This document shows positions 35,015-43,712 of a DNA stretch of 64,000 bases, piece after piece; within the stretch, counting starts at the first letter, position 1, and each line of letters begins with the position of its first letter. The DNA is from Verrucomicrobiota bacterium (GTDB taxonomy: Bacteria > Verrucomicrobiota > Verrucomicrobiia > Opitutales > Opitutaceae). The notes under the pieces were generated by a model, which saw only the letters and a list, made by a program, of their open reading frames with translations, searched no databases and had not been told where the DNA came from. The position numbers and the translations under genes were made by a program. Where the stretch lies: the NCBI GenBank assembly GCA_023457715.1, contig JAEWKR010000017.1, positions 1-64,000 on the forward strand. Reading direction: 5' to 3'.

Positions 35015-38000
35015 ACAAGCGTGTATTCCAGTGGTGGCAGATGGCCGCGACAATGGTCGCGGCCTTTGCCGTTTCAGCGTTCGGACAGGTCGGCAACGGT
35101 TCGACCGGCGATTACAACTATGCGCCGCTGACGCTGGTTTCCACCACGACGCAGTACATTGACGCGGGGGCACCCGGGGTGGAAGACGGCACGTGGCAGG
35201 TCAAGGTCGACACGTTCAAGAACAACACGAGTTCCACCCTGCGGATCTACGCGAACAGCTACGCTCACTCGAATTGGCAGCACAACCCACCTTTCCAGAT
35301 CGGCGGCCAGTATGCGGTGCAGCCAGGTGAGACGTTTTCCTTCCGCGCGACCTGGAACGGCGACGGCCCAGGATGGCCCATGGGCGTGAACGGCTGGCAG
35401 AAGATCACGCAGATCGACGTGCAGGCGCCAACGTCGGCGACGCTGACGCTTACGATCACCCGCGCGGGCACGGTCATAATTAAGCAGGGCGGGACGACGC
35501 ATGGTTCACTCACGAATAGCGGAAGCGGTTCGGTAACACAGTCCTTCACCCTTCCGACCGGAACGTACACGTTTGAGGCGACGGCAGGTTCCAACCACAC
35601 GCAAGGGGATTGGAGCGGGGCGGGGCTCAGCGGCAACACTAACACAGCGACGCTTGCGCTGACGGACAACACGTCGATCTCGAAAACGTTCCTGGCAACG
35701 CTGACCGAACTCGGTTTCACGATCCAGTCGCGCACCTTCACGTACTCCGGCGGGGAGCATCCCCTACATATCGACGCCAGCCTGAATGACGGCCAGTACA
35801 CGCTCACCGCGTCACCCTCGCCGTTTCAATCGCCGGTTGGCACGCAGACGGGGGACAAGGCGCTGGGTGCGACGAATGTCGGGACGTACACGGCAACGGC
35901 GACGCCGGTATCGCCCTACACAGGCCTCCCGGTCACCGGCACGCTCACGATCACCCAGGCCCCGCCGACGATCACCTGGAATCCGCAGCCGATCACGTAC
36001 GGGACGCCGCTGGGCCCGAATCAGCTGAACGCCACCGCGACCTTCGTCCTGGCGAACGGGACGACGCACACGGTCAATGGCACGGTCACGTACAATCAAC
36101 CGACCGGGACCATCCTCGGCGCCGGCACGCACACGCTCACCGGCCGCTTCACGTCCTCCGACGGGAACTTCAGCAGCGTGGATCCGATCTCCGCCACGCT
36201 GACCGTGGCCAAGGCCTCCCTCCGGGTGACCGGCAGCAGCCATTCCCGGGAGTACAAGGCGGCGAATCCGTCCTTCTCGGTTTCCTATTCCGGGTTCGTG
36301 GCCGGCGAATCCGCCGCGAACCTGACGACGCAGCCGACGGCGAGCACGACGGCAACGGCCGCGAGTCCCATCGGGGATTACAACGTCACGCCGGCCGGGG
36401 GCGTCTCGAATAACTACACCTTCGATTATGTCGCCGGCCGGCTCACCATTACGCGGAAGTCGGTCACGTTCAGTTTCGGCAATCTGTCCAATCAGAGGAC
36501 GGGCGCCTCGTTCACGGCCGCGGTCACGCCCAGTGATGCGGAAGCGACCTACACGAGCGCCTTGTCCTACGGCCCGGCCGTCGGCGACTACCCGGTGAGC
36601 GCCACCGCCACGGGGAACTACTCCGGCAGCGGCTCCGCCACCGCCACGGTGACGCAGGAAGCGCCGGACGTGAGTGCCTCGATTTCCTCCTCTATCACCT
36701 CCCCGAACGCTCCTGGCGCGGCGACAATCACCTGGTCGAGCTCGAACGCGACCAGCGTGAGCGTCACAGGCAACGGACTCTCGAGCGTCCAGGGGTCCGG
36801 ATCTCAGAGCGTCTCCGGCCTGGCTGCGGGCACGTACACCTACACGATCACAGCCCAGGGCAAGAACGGTCCGGCGGTGAAGACGACGACCGTGACGATC
36901 GCCGCGGCGCAGCCGAACGTCACCGCGACAATCGCGGCAAACCCGACCAGCGCGACCGCGCCAGGATCGACCACGATCACCTGGTCCTCGGAATACGCCA
37001 CGGCGGTTTCCGTGACCGGCCCGAATTTCACGACCAGCAGCGCCACGAGCGGCAGCCAAACCGTGACGGGCCTCGCGACTGGGACGCACACTTATACGAT
37101 CACCGCGCAGGGCACGGGGGGCCCGGCGGTGCAGACGGCGACGGTGACGATTGGCACAGCCCAGTCCAACGTCACCGCGACGATCTCCGCGAATCCCACC
37201 AGCGCGACCGCGCCAGGTTCGGCCACGATCACTTGGTCCTCGAGCAACGCGACGGCGGTCTCAGTCACCGGTCCCTCCTTCACCTCGAGCTCCGCCACGA
37301 GCGGCAGCCAGACCGTGACGGGCCTCCCCGCCGGCGATCACACCTACACGATCACGGCCCAGGGCGCGGGAGGCCCCGTGACAGGAAATGCGACCGTCAA
37401 AGTGACCGAGCGACCAACGGGCACCGTCAAAGCGAGCGTGACCGCGACTCGGGTGGGCAACCGGATATGGCGGGTGGCATGGAGAACCGAAAACGCGACC
37501 TCCTCGCTGTTGACGATGCCGGCGGGATCCGGTCTGAGCAACAGCACGGCGGCATCAGGCGAGGTCGAGACGACCACCCTCGCGGATGGGTCCTATGAGT
37601 TCGTATTGGTGGCGCAAGGACAAGGCGGTCCGGCGGTCGCTCGCGATTGGGCGGTCGAGGGCGGTATGCTTCGCACCGCCGAGCTAAGCGTCAGTCCCCG
37701 GTGGTTTATGCAGGCCGGGGGCACGGCCACGCTCAGTCTTTGGGTCAACCGCCCCGGACCCGGCTTGATCAAAATATCTCGGAGCAGTTCGTCCGGGCGA
37801 ATCGCGATTGATGCTATGTCCGTAACCGTGCCGTACGGGACCAAAACCTTCGAGTGGCAGGTGCCGGCAAACGCGACCTCAGCGTCGTTGACCTATGTCT
37901 TCGAGTTCTACGGCACCGACCAGTACGGTGGGTGGGCGTCCACCTTCGTCGACGTGTATGCAGGCGCTCGCGACCCGCAAACGGTCACGTTGAATCCCAG

Positions 38001-38784
38001 TACGGCCACCGCGATGCCGGGCCAGACCGTGGTCTTCAACGCCAGCGGCGGGAACACCGGTTACATTTGGGCGGGTACGTCCGCGAGCGAGGGGGCTAGG
38101 GGTGAAGTAACGGTGCCTTCTGATGCAGTCGGCGGAAGCGAACTCTCGGTGTCCGTTTACAGCCCGGACGGGGCGAGTGGCGGCCGCATCTATGCGCAAT
38201 CGAGCACGGCCACGGCGACGGTCACGGTGCTGTCAGCGCGTCCCACCGTCTCCCTGCGGCCGGTCGCCAGCCAGATCACGATCGAGGACCCCGAGAATCC
38301 GCTGCATGGCCGGAGCTACCCGCGATTGTGGAATGAGGGAGGGTGGTCCGCGTATCTGGGCCGGCCAGGGGTGACGTTTGAAGTGTCGGCGACCGGTTCC
38401 CCGGCGCTGCAGCTGCTCACCCTCGAGGCAAAGTCGCCCCAGACCGATTGGACGGTGGTCGGCACCCAGACCCCGGCAGCCGGGCCCGGGACCGTCGGGC
38501 ACTCGTTCAGCCTCATGCTCGGCGACGTGGTGCCCGGGGAGCCCTGGGTGCCGGCGACGTTTCGGGCGGGCTCGGCGGACACGGGGGTGTGGCGGTTTCG
38601 CGCCAGGGCGCAGGACGCGCGCGGCACCTGGAGCGAGTACTCCGAGGAATTGCCGGTGAACGTGCTGCTGCCGATCGCTTCACGCACCGTGACGGGACAG
38701 ACCGTGCCGCCGGTGGGACCAACCGGCGACTGGTTCACGGCTTCGCCGGTGGCGAACTTTAGCTTCTCGCTCTGGATTCCCTAA
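35011..38784 (+). CDS. giant secreted protein with MBG-like and tandem Ig-like repeats
   Basis: A 1257-residue exported protein. After the signal peptide (MVAAFAVSAFG) come beta domains, then MBG/Ig-like domains (about 320-485, with PPTITWNPQPITYGTPLGP). Three tandem repeats of about 83 residues start at about 552, 635 and 719, each with ATITWSSSNAT-type and TYTITAQG phrases. The repeats differ only slightly, suggesting recent duplication. There is no C-terminal anchor. It shares a 4-bp start/stop overlap (ATGA) with the upstream CAP gene, so the two form one secreted surface-protein operon. Confidence 0.85.
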   Translation: MNKRVFQWWQMAATMVAAFAVSAFGQVGNGSTGDYNYAPLTLVSTTTQYIDAGAPGVEDGTWQVKVDTFKNNTSSTLRIYANSYAHSNWQHNPPFQIGGQYAVQPGETFSFRATWNGDGPGWPMGVNGWQKITQIDVQAPTSATLTLTITRAGTVIIKQGGTTHGSLTNSGSGSVTQSFTLPTGTYTFEATAGSNHTQGDWSGAGLSGNTNTATLALTDNTSISKTFLATLTELGFTIQSRTFTYSGGEHPLHIDASLNDGQYTLTASPSPFQSPVGTQTGDKALGATNVGTYTATATPVSPYTGLPVTGTLTITQAPPTITWNPQPITYGTPLGPNQLNATATFVLANGTTHTVNGTVTYNQPTGTILGAGTHTLTGRFTSSDGNFSSVDPISATLTVAKASLRVTGSSHSREYKAANPSFSVSYSGFVAGESAANLTTQPTASTTATAASPIGDYNVTPAGGVSNNYTFDYVAGRLTITRKSVTFSFGNLSNQRTGASFTAAVTPSDAEATYTSALSYGPAVGDYPVSATATGNYSGSGSATATVTQEAPDVSASISSSITSPNAPGAATITWSSSNATSVSVTGNGLSSVQGSGSQSVSGLAAGTYTYTITAQGKNGPAVKTTTVTIAAAQPNVTATIAANPTSATAPGSTTITWSSEYATAVSVTGPNFTTSSATSGSQTVTGLATGTHTYTITAQGTGGPAVQTATVTIGTAQSNVTATISANPTSATAPGSATITWSSSNATAVSVTGPSFTSSSATSGSQTVTGLPAGDHTYTITAQGAGGPVTGNATVKVTERPTGTVKASVTATRVGNRIWRVAWRTENATSSLLTMPAGSGLSNSTAASGEVETTTLADGSYEFVLVAQGQGGPAVARDWAVEGGMLRTAELSVSPRWFMQAGGTATLSLWVNRPGPGLIKISRSSSSGRIAIDAMSVTVPYGTKTFEWQVPANATSASLTYVFEFYGTDQYGGWASTFVDVYAGARDPQTVTLNPSTATAMPGQTVVFNASGGNTGYIWAGTSASEGARGEVTVPSDAVGGSELSVSVYSPDGASGGRIYAQSSTATATVTVLSARPTVSLRPVASQITIEDPENPLHGRSYPRLWNEGGWSAYLGRPGVTFEVSATGSPALQLLTLEAKSPQTDWTVVGTQTPAAGPGTVGHSFSLMLGDVVPGEPWVPATFRAGSADTGVWRFRARAQDARGTWSEYSEELPVNVLLPIASRTVTGQTVPPVGPTGDWFTASPVANFSFSLWIP

Positions 38785-38821
38785 GCCGATCCCAACCGAA
38801 TGAACGCGCCAGTCTGCTGAC

Positions 38822-39811
38822 TCAGAGGCGGTCTACGGCGGACACCAGGCGGTCGAGCGACGTCACACTCAACAGGATGGCCAGGAACCCGGTGACGTGC
38901 GTTTCCGCCACGGTGAACCGGGTTTTGACCAGGACCGTGTGCTGAAGCTGTTGCGCGTCCACCGTGAGCGAACTCACCAAAGGTGCCGCACTGTCCACGT
39001 GGACTGCCGGAATCGCGAAGCTCACCTGCACGTGCAGAAGATTGCCAAACACGCCGAGGCAGGCGCCGAGGAGAATATTTCCGACCTCAGACATGGTTTC
39101 CCGCGAAGGTGCGTCCAGTCCCTGGTGGGGCGTATCCGGATCCAGCAGCCCGGTCAGCGTCACCGCGGCCTCGGCATCAAGCAGCAGCATGGCATTTCCG
39201 GTGATGGGCCCCGAAAACACCTGATTCACGCAGGCGACCTGGTCCGGGAAACTGACCGTGAGGTGGCGGCTCAGATCATTCGCGCCGCAAACCACGACGG
39301 ACGGGGCCTCCAGCACGATCCGCTCCCGGGTCAGCGAGGACAGGGCCGCCGCCGCCCGCCCGTAGCCGATGTTGATCAATTCGCCCAGGGCATCGAGATG
39401 GTTCGCATTGAGCACCCGGGGGACGCGTTTCGACAGCGCAGCGGAGATCGCGACCTCGAGCGATTCGCGGGACAATGGCTTAGCCAGCACCTCGGCCGCG
39501 CCGAGATCCTTCATCTGCACGGTCGTGGATTCCTGGATGTCAGCGGTCACGACGATCACCGGCAGCGTCGGCAGCAGCTGTCGCAGGCGACGAAACACTT
39601 CCGGTCCATCCATTTCCGCCATGACCATGTCGAGCAGCACCAGGTCGGGAGCGCAGCTTTCACAACGAGCCATGGCCTCGTGGCCGCTGGACGCCTCGAT
39701 GACGGAGTATCCGAGACCTTCCACCAGCTGGCGGGCTTTGCGGCGCGCAAAGGCAGAGTCGTCCACCAGCAAAACAGCTCCCTGCGAAGCGTTACGATTG
39801 GGTGCCACCAT
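38822..39811 (-). CDS. response regulator with C-terminal CheC-like phosphatase domain
   Basis: A 329-residue protein. The receiver domain (1-125) has phospho-acceptor D61 (PDLVLLDMVMAEMDG) and lysine in AKPLS. The CheC/CheX-type domain (about 135-320) carries two phosphatase-type E-x2-N motifs (LDALGELINIGYGRA and RETMSEVGNILLG). CheC proteins dephosphorylate CheY-P, so this is a potential self-contained brake. It overlaps the neighbouring single-domain receiver gene by 20 bp, so the two probably act together. Confidence 0.88.
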   Translation of the reverse strand: MVAPNRNASQGAVLLVDDSAFARRKARQLVEGLGYSVIEASSGHEAMARCESCAPDLVLLDMVMAEMDGPEVFRRLRQLLPTLPVIVVTADIQESTTVQMKDLGAAEVLAKPLSRESLEVAISAALSKRVPRVLNANHLDALGELINIGYGRAAAALSSLTRERIVLEAPSVVVCGANDLSRHLTVSFPDQVACVNQVFSGPITGNAMLLLDAEAAVTLTGLLDPDTPHQGLDAPSRETMSEVGNILLGACLGVFGNLLHVQVSFAIPAVHVDSAAPLVSSLTVDAQQLQHTVLVKTRFTVAETHVTGFLAILLSVTSLDRLVSAVDRL

Positions 39812-40238
39812 GGTTTTCCGGGCCTTTGAGTTTCAACACGGACTCCGCGAGCTTCTTCAGCTGCTCCGCGGTGGCCGGTTTGGTCAGGTAAGTGTGGGCG
39901 CCGAGACTCATGGCGCGGGTGACGTCCTTCGGCTCCTCCGACGACGACAACATGGCGAGCGTGAGCTTCCCGAGCAACCCCTGGTCACGCGCCCATTCGA
40001 GCACCGCAAACCCGTTCATCCCCGGCATCTTGATGTCGAGGAACACCAGGTCGGGCAACGCCTTGGGGCTTTTCAGGCAGCCCTTGAAGAATTCGACCGC
40101 GGCCTCCCCACTGAGGACACTGTGGACCGAGGCGTCCAGGCCGCAGCGCTTGAGGTCGCGGCGCAGGAAGAAGTGCGCGTCCTCATCGTCGTCGACGATC
40201 AGGAACGAAAGGGCGTTTTTGGAGGGTGAGGACCCCAT
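39792..40238 (-). CDS. single-domain response regulator
   Basis: A 148-residue stand-alone receiver. The start MGSSPSKNALSFLIVDDDED at 40238 is preferred over an ATG upstream at 40262. The acidic triad is DDDED, the phospho-acceptor D68 (DLVFLDIKMPG) and the conserved lysine in TKPATAEQL. It has no output domain, so it acts as a phospho-relay or protein-interaction partner, likely with the downstream CheC-containing regulator. The family resembles Rcp1-type receivers (DDDEDAHFFLRR). Confidence 0.92.
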   Translation of the reverse strand: MGSSPSKNALSFLIVDDDEDAHFFLRRDLKRCGLDASVHSVLSGEAAVEFFKGCLKSPKALPDLVFLDIKMPGMNGFAVLEWARDQGLLGKLTLAMLSSSEEPKDVTRAMSLGAHTYLTKPATAEQLKKLAESVLKLKGPENHGGTQS

Positions 40239-40421
40239 GCGGAAGTGCGTAGAGCAGCGCATCCGCCATCCAAGTGCAAGTCCTGTACACAGCTATCAGG
40301 CCAAGTTGGCCGAGCGGAGGACGGGCAAAACTTTTTCGCCGCCTGCGGGGTCTGCCCCGCCGCCCGGGCGGGGTTCTCCCCCACGCACCAACCCGGCCGG
40401 TGCGCGGTCTGAGGAAGACCC

Positions 40422-40754
40422 ATGAACGAACACGAATCCTCCGCCCTGCGCGCCGCCATCGAGGAGGCGCTGCCTCTCCTCCGAGGCGACACGGCCGCGT
40501 TTCGCAGCGCGATGTCGCCCGTCACCGATTCCCTGGAAACGCTGTGCACCACGTTGCAGCGGACCACCGCGGGGGCGCAGCGCGACGAAGCCCACGCCGC
40601 GGCGATGCTGGTGTCGCGGGATCTGCTGGCCTCGGCTCTCCTTGAGCTCTCGGCCCAACAGAACGTCGATCAGGGAGGGCTGACCCGGGCGATTGCGAAT
40701 CTGCACCAGCGCATCGTCGCCGTCCTCGAATCCTGCACCCCCGCGCACGCCTGA
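40422..40754 (+). CDS. small helical hypothetical protein
   Basis: A 110-residue acidic protein that I do not recognise. The sequence is almost entirely helical (for example RAAIEEALPLLRGDTAAFRSAM) with no cysteine pair or signal. A GAGGAAG sequence sits 9 bp upstream of the ATG, a plausible ribosome binding site. It is divergent from the receiver/CheC genes, and its size fits the helical histidine-phosphotransfer style, but no conserved histidine context is visible, so no phosphotransfer role is claimed. Confidence 0.65.
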   Translation: MNEHESSALRAAIEEALPLLRGDTAAFRSAMSPVTDSLETLCTTLQRTTAGAQRDEAHAAAMLVSRDLLASALLELSAQQNVDQGGLTRAIANLHQRIVAVLESCTPAHA

Positions 40755-40911
40755 TCGGAGGCGCGGGCGGGACCCGAACCGCGCCAACCGGCCGCCCCTT
40801 TCCCGCTGGCCTGCCGTCGAGAGGGCGTAGTTTCACGCGGTCCGGGTTCGGTTTGGGCGTTGACGGAACGCCGGTCTTGAAAATGGCTGTAGGCTTACCC
40901 CTCCACCCCGG

Positions 40912-41892
40912 ATGCGCTTCTTCCTGCTCTTCGCCTTGCTCTATGGCAGCCTCGCCGCGCGCACCGTGGTCGAGGAACACGGTGCCCTTGCGGTGCGAGG
41001 CTCCGCCATCGTCGGCAGCCACGGAAAACCCGTGAGCCTGGCCGGCCCCAGCTTCTTCTGGAGCCAGTGGCAGGGACACTTTTGGAACGAGGCCTGCGTC
41101 GGGTGGTTGGTTCGCGACTGGAACGCTTCCGTGATCCGCGCAGCCATGGGCGTCGAAGCCGGCGGTTACCTGAAGAATCCGGAGCGCGAACGGGCGAAGG
41201 TGGAGCGACTGGTCGATGCCGCGCTCAAGCATGGCGTCTACGTGATCATCGACTGGCATGATCACCATGCGACCCGCCACGCCGCCGAGTCGGTCGCATT
41301 CTTCTCGGCAATGGCCAGGAAGTACGGCGACCGGCCCAATGTGATTTACGAAATCTACAACGAGCCGCTGGAGGACTCGTGGTCGAAGGACATCAAGCCC
41401 TACGCTGAAAAGGTCATCGCCGCGATTCGCGCGGAGGATCCCGACAACCTCATCATCGTGGGCACGCCGCGCTGGTCGCAGAATGTCGACGATGCCGCCA
41501 AGGACCCGCTGCAGGCGACGAACATCGCGTACGCGCTGCACTTCTATGCCGGGACCCACAAGGCCTCCTTGCGGGCGAAAGCCCAGGCCGCCCTGGACAA
41601 AGGACTGGCGCTTTTCGTCAGCGAGTGGGGCTCCTGCAACGCGAACGGGGATGGCGCCATCGATCACCAAAGCACGCGCGAGTGGTTTGATTTCATCCGG
41701 CAACACCACCTCAGCCACTGCGTGTGGGCCGTGTCGGACAAGCGTGAGGCGGCCTCCCTCGTGGTACCTCGAGCCCCACGGAAAGGCGGCTGGCGCGACG
41801 AACACCTGACCGAGTCAGGCAGGCTGGCCCGGTCGCTGATCCGTGAATGGCAGGTGGTGAAAAAAGACGAGGAACCAGGGACCAAGGACTAG
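40912..41892 (+). CDS. secreted GH5 endoglucanase-like glycanase
   Basis: A 326-residue exported enzyme with a short signal peptide (LLFALLYGSLAA). The catalytic residues of glycoside hydrolase family 5 are E151 in YEIYNEPLED (acid/base) and E238 in FVSEWGSC (nucleophile). It lacks a binding module. GH5 enzymes act on beta-1,4-glucans, mannans or related polymers; the substrate is not predictable. Its 3' end faces the WYL regulator, 6 bp away. Confidence 0.9.
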   Translation: MRFFLLFALLYGSLAARTVVEEHGALAVRGSAIVGSHGKPVSLAGPSFFWSQWQGHFWNEACVGWLVRDWNASVIRAAMGVEAGGYLKNPERERAKVERLVDAALKHGVYVIIDWHDHHATRHAAESVAFFSAMARKYGDRPNVIYEIYNEPLEDSWSKDIKPYAEKVIAAIRAEDPDNLIIVGTPRWSQNVDDAAKDPLQATNIAYALHFYAGTHKASLRAKAQAALDKGLALFVSEWGSCNANGDGAIDHQSTREWFDFIRQHHLSHCVWAVSDKREAASLVVPRAPRKGGWRDEHLTESGRLARSLIREWQVVKKDEEPGTKD

Positions 41893-41898
41893 GGACCC

Positions 41899-42888
41899 TC
41901 ACGGCGCATACTGCGCCGTCAATTTCTCTGCCGTGGCGCGAATCCGCTGCCGCAGTTCCGGGGGGCTGACCACTTCGGCGGCGACGCCCCAGCCGAGGAC
42001 CCAACGCTCCACTTCGGGCAGCGCCCCCAGCTTGAGCCGCAGCTCCACGCGGCCATCCGGAAGGTCGCGCAGCTCCTGTGACTCGTGCCATTCGCGCTCC
42101 CGCACCCGATCCGCCGCGCTGCGCGCGAACCGGATCACGACGCGATGGTTGCCGCGGCCACCGAGCACCCCGAGGGCATCCCGAAAAAACGATTCCGGCG
42201 AGAAGTCCGGCGGCTTGGCAAACTGGGAAGACCGCACCGTCACCGCGGTGATGCGAGGCAGCGCAAAGGTCCGCAGCGCACCCCGGGCCACGTCGAACGC
42301 GATCAGGTACCAGAGGTTTTCGCGGTGCGTCAGGTGGTACGGTTGCACCTGCCGCCGCACGCCGCCCGTCTCGCCCGGCTTTCGATAGTCGAATTCCACC
42401 TCCGTCTGGCGGAGGACGGCGCCGCTGAGGGCGTTGAACACGGCGAGATCGGTCCGGCCCAGGCCGATGTTCTTGAAGGAGACCGCGCGCAGTTCGTCGG
42501 CAGGAGAGAAGGAAATCTTGTCCCGCAGGCCGCCGGCCAGCTTTTCGAACGCAATTTCGAGCGATCGATGAAAGGGCGTGCCGCGGTACTGTTCGAGCGC
42601 CCGTTGCGCGACCAGCAGCGCGAGCAGCTCGCCTTCCGTCACATGCACCGTCGGAAAGGACGTCACGGGGTGCGTGTAACGGTAGGCCTGGATGCCGACG
42701 TCGAACTCGATCGGAAGGTCCAGCCGGTCGCGCATGAAGGCCAGATCGCGCAACACCGTTTTCCGGCAGACGCCCAGCAGGGCCACCAGCTTGGTGCAGT
42801 TCGTGAGGGCGCCGCGCCGCAGCTCGTCGTGGATACGGAGCATGCGTTCCAACGGTGGACGGGACAGCTGAACGCGCGAGGAGGCCAT
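41899..42888 (-). CDS. WYL-domain transcriptional regulator
   Basis: A 329-residue regulator of the YafY/PafC type. The N-terminal winged helix-turn-helix (about 1-60: ALTNCTKLVALLGVCRKTVLRDLAFM) precedes the WYL ligand domain (about 125-200: VQPYHLTHRENLWYLIAFDVARG) and a WCX-like C-terminus. WYL domains sense nucleic-acid or other ligands in phage-defence and DNA damage contexts; here the ligand is unknown. The start MASSRVQLS at 42888 is preferred. An inverted repeat lies between its start and the divergent gene at 42956. Confidence 0.9.
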   Translation of the reverse strand: MASSRVQLSRPPLERMLRIHDELRRGALTNCTKLVALLGVCRKTVLRDLAFMRDRLDLPIEFDVGIQAYRYTHPVTSFPTVHVTEGELLALLVAQRALEQYRGTPFHRSLEIAFEKLAGGLRDKISFSPADELRAVSFKNIGLGRTDLAVFNALSGAVLRQTEVEFDYRKPGETGGVRRQVQPYHLTHRENLWYLIAFDVARGALRTFALPRITAVTVRSSQFAKPPDFSPESFFRDALGVLGGRGNHRVVIRFARSAADRVREREWHESQELRDLPDGRVELRLKLGALPEVERWVLGWGVAAEVVSPPELRQRIRATAEKLTAQYAP

Positions 42889-42913
42889 GGCGCAGCCCAA
42901 ACATTTTTCCTCG

Positions 42914-42934
42914 GTGGGACAAGCATTGTCTCAC
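42914..42934. promoter_or_regulatory. predicted WYL-regulator operator (9-3-9 inverted repeat)
   Basis: GTGGGACAA-GCA-TTGTCTCAC: the 9-bp arms match except for one base. It lies in the 67-bp gap between the divergent starts of the WYL regulator and the 209-residue protein. It is the natural candidate for an autoregulatory operator shared by both genes. Confidence 0.65.
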
Positions 42935-42955
42935 CTGGGATGCTACGCTGCGCTC

Positions 42956-43585
42956 ATGAAATCCCCCCGTGCCCGCCGCGCCACCGCCACCGCGACTGTC
43001 GAACTTGCCTGGTCTCACGCTGGCGTCGCCCATCGGGTGACGGCCTGGCCCGAGGTGCGCTTCCAAAGCTGGTGTGGGGACGGTTGGTGTGACGCGCAGC
43101 CGTCGGAAGGCGCCTTCGCTGCCGCCGCCGCCGACCTTCAGGAGCGGGCCTGGCGTCAGTACCTGGATTTCGTGCCGGCTCGCGAGCGGCGGTTCATTGC
43201 GTTTTTCCGCTTCAGCCGGCTGCAGGTGCTGCAGGTGATTGCCCGCTGTCCGGAATTGCTCGATGTCCTGGAAATCACCCCGGCGTTGACCGTCTTCGTT
43301 TCAGCCCACGTCGCCCTGCGCGGCACCGAGCGGCCGGGTTGGGAGGAAATTCGCGCGGTGTTTGAGCGGGCCGGGGTGTTTGGGCTGCTGGAATGGCTCG
43401 GGTTGCCGGCAACGCGCAGCACCCTGGTGGCGCTGGGCAATCTCGCGGACGCGGAGATTCCGCGGAGGTTTCTGAGTCCGTTCCGCACCGTGCTCTGGGA
43501 CCAGGCGGCGCTTCGCGTGCTGGAACGCAGCGCCGTGGTCACCGATCTCGATCTGGCGCGCCACTGCCATCGTCTGGCGGCGTAG
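42956..43585 (+). CDS. hypothetical protein, divergent from the WYL regulator
   Basis: A 209-residue soluble protein of mixed alpha/beta sequence. The start MKSPRARRATATATVEL at 42956 is preferred. No catalytic motif is recognised. Its first 25 residues are basic. It shares a short promoter region with the WYL regulator, so it may be a member of that regulon. Conservation of this gene pair elsewhere cannot be judged without searches. Confidence 0.7.
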   Translation: MKSPRARRATATATVELAWSHAGVAHRVTAWPEVRFQSWCGDGWCDAQPSEGAFAAAAADLQERAWRQYLDFVPARERRFIAFFRFSRLQVLQVIARCPELLDVLEITPALTVFVSAHVALRGTERPGWEEIRAVFERAGVFGLLEWLGLPATRSTLVALGNLADAEIPRRFLSPFRTVLWDQAALRVLERSAVVTDLDLARHCHRLAA

Positions 43586-43712
43586 GTGAGGGAAGGTGCG
43601 TTCTCCCGCACGCGGATACGGGGAGGGAAAGGCGTTTCTCGACCGCAGCTACGTCGACGGTCGCTACCTCAAACGGACGGAGCTGCGCTCGAGACAGCCT
43701 GGAGCCTTGTCC

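Noticed and set aside
40299..40313. tRNA-like start (GGCCAAGTTGGCC) near 40.3 kb
   Set aside because: It is a short palindrome only. No acceptor stem or T-loop follows.
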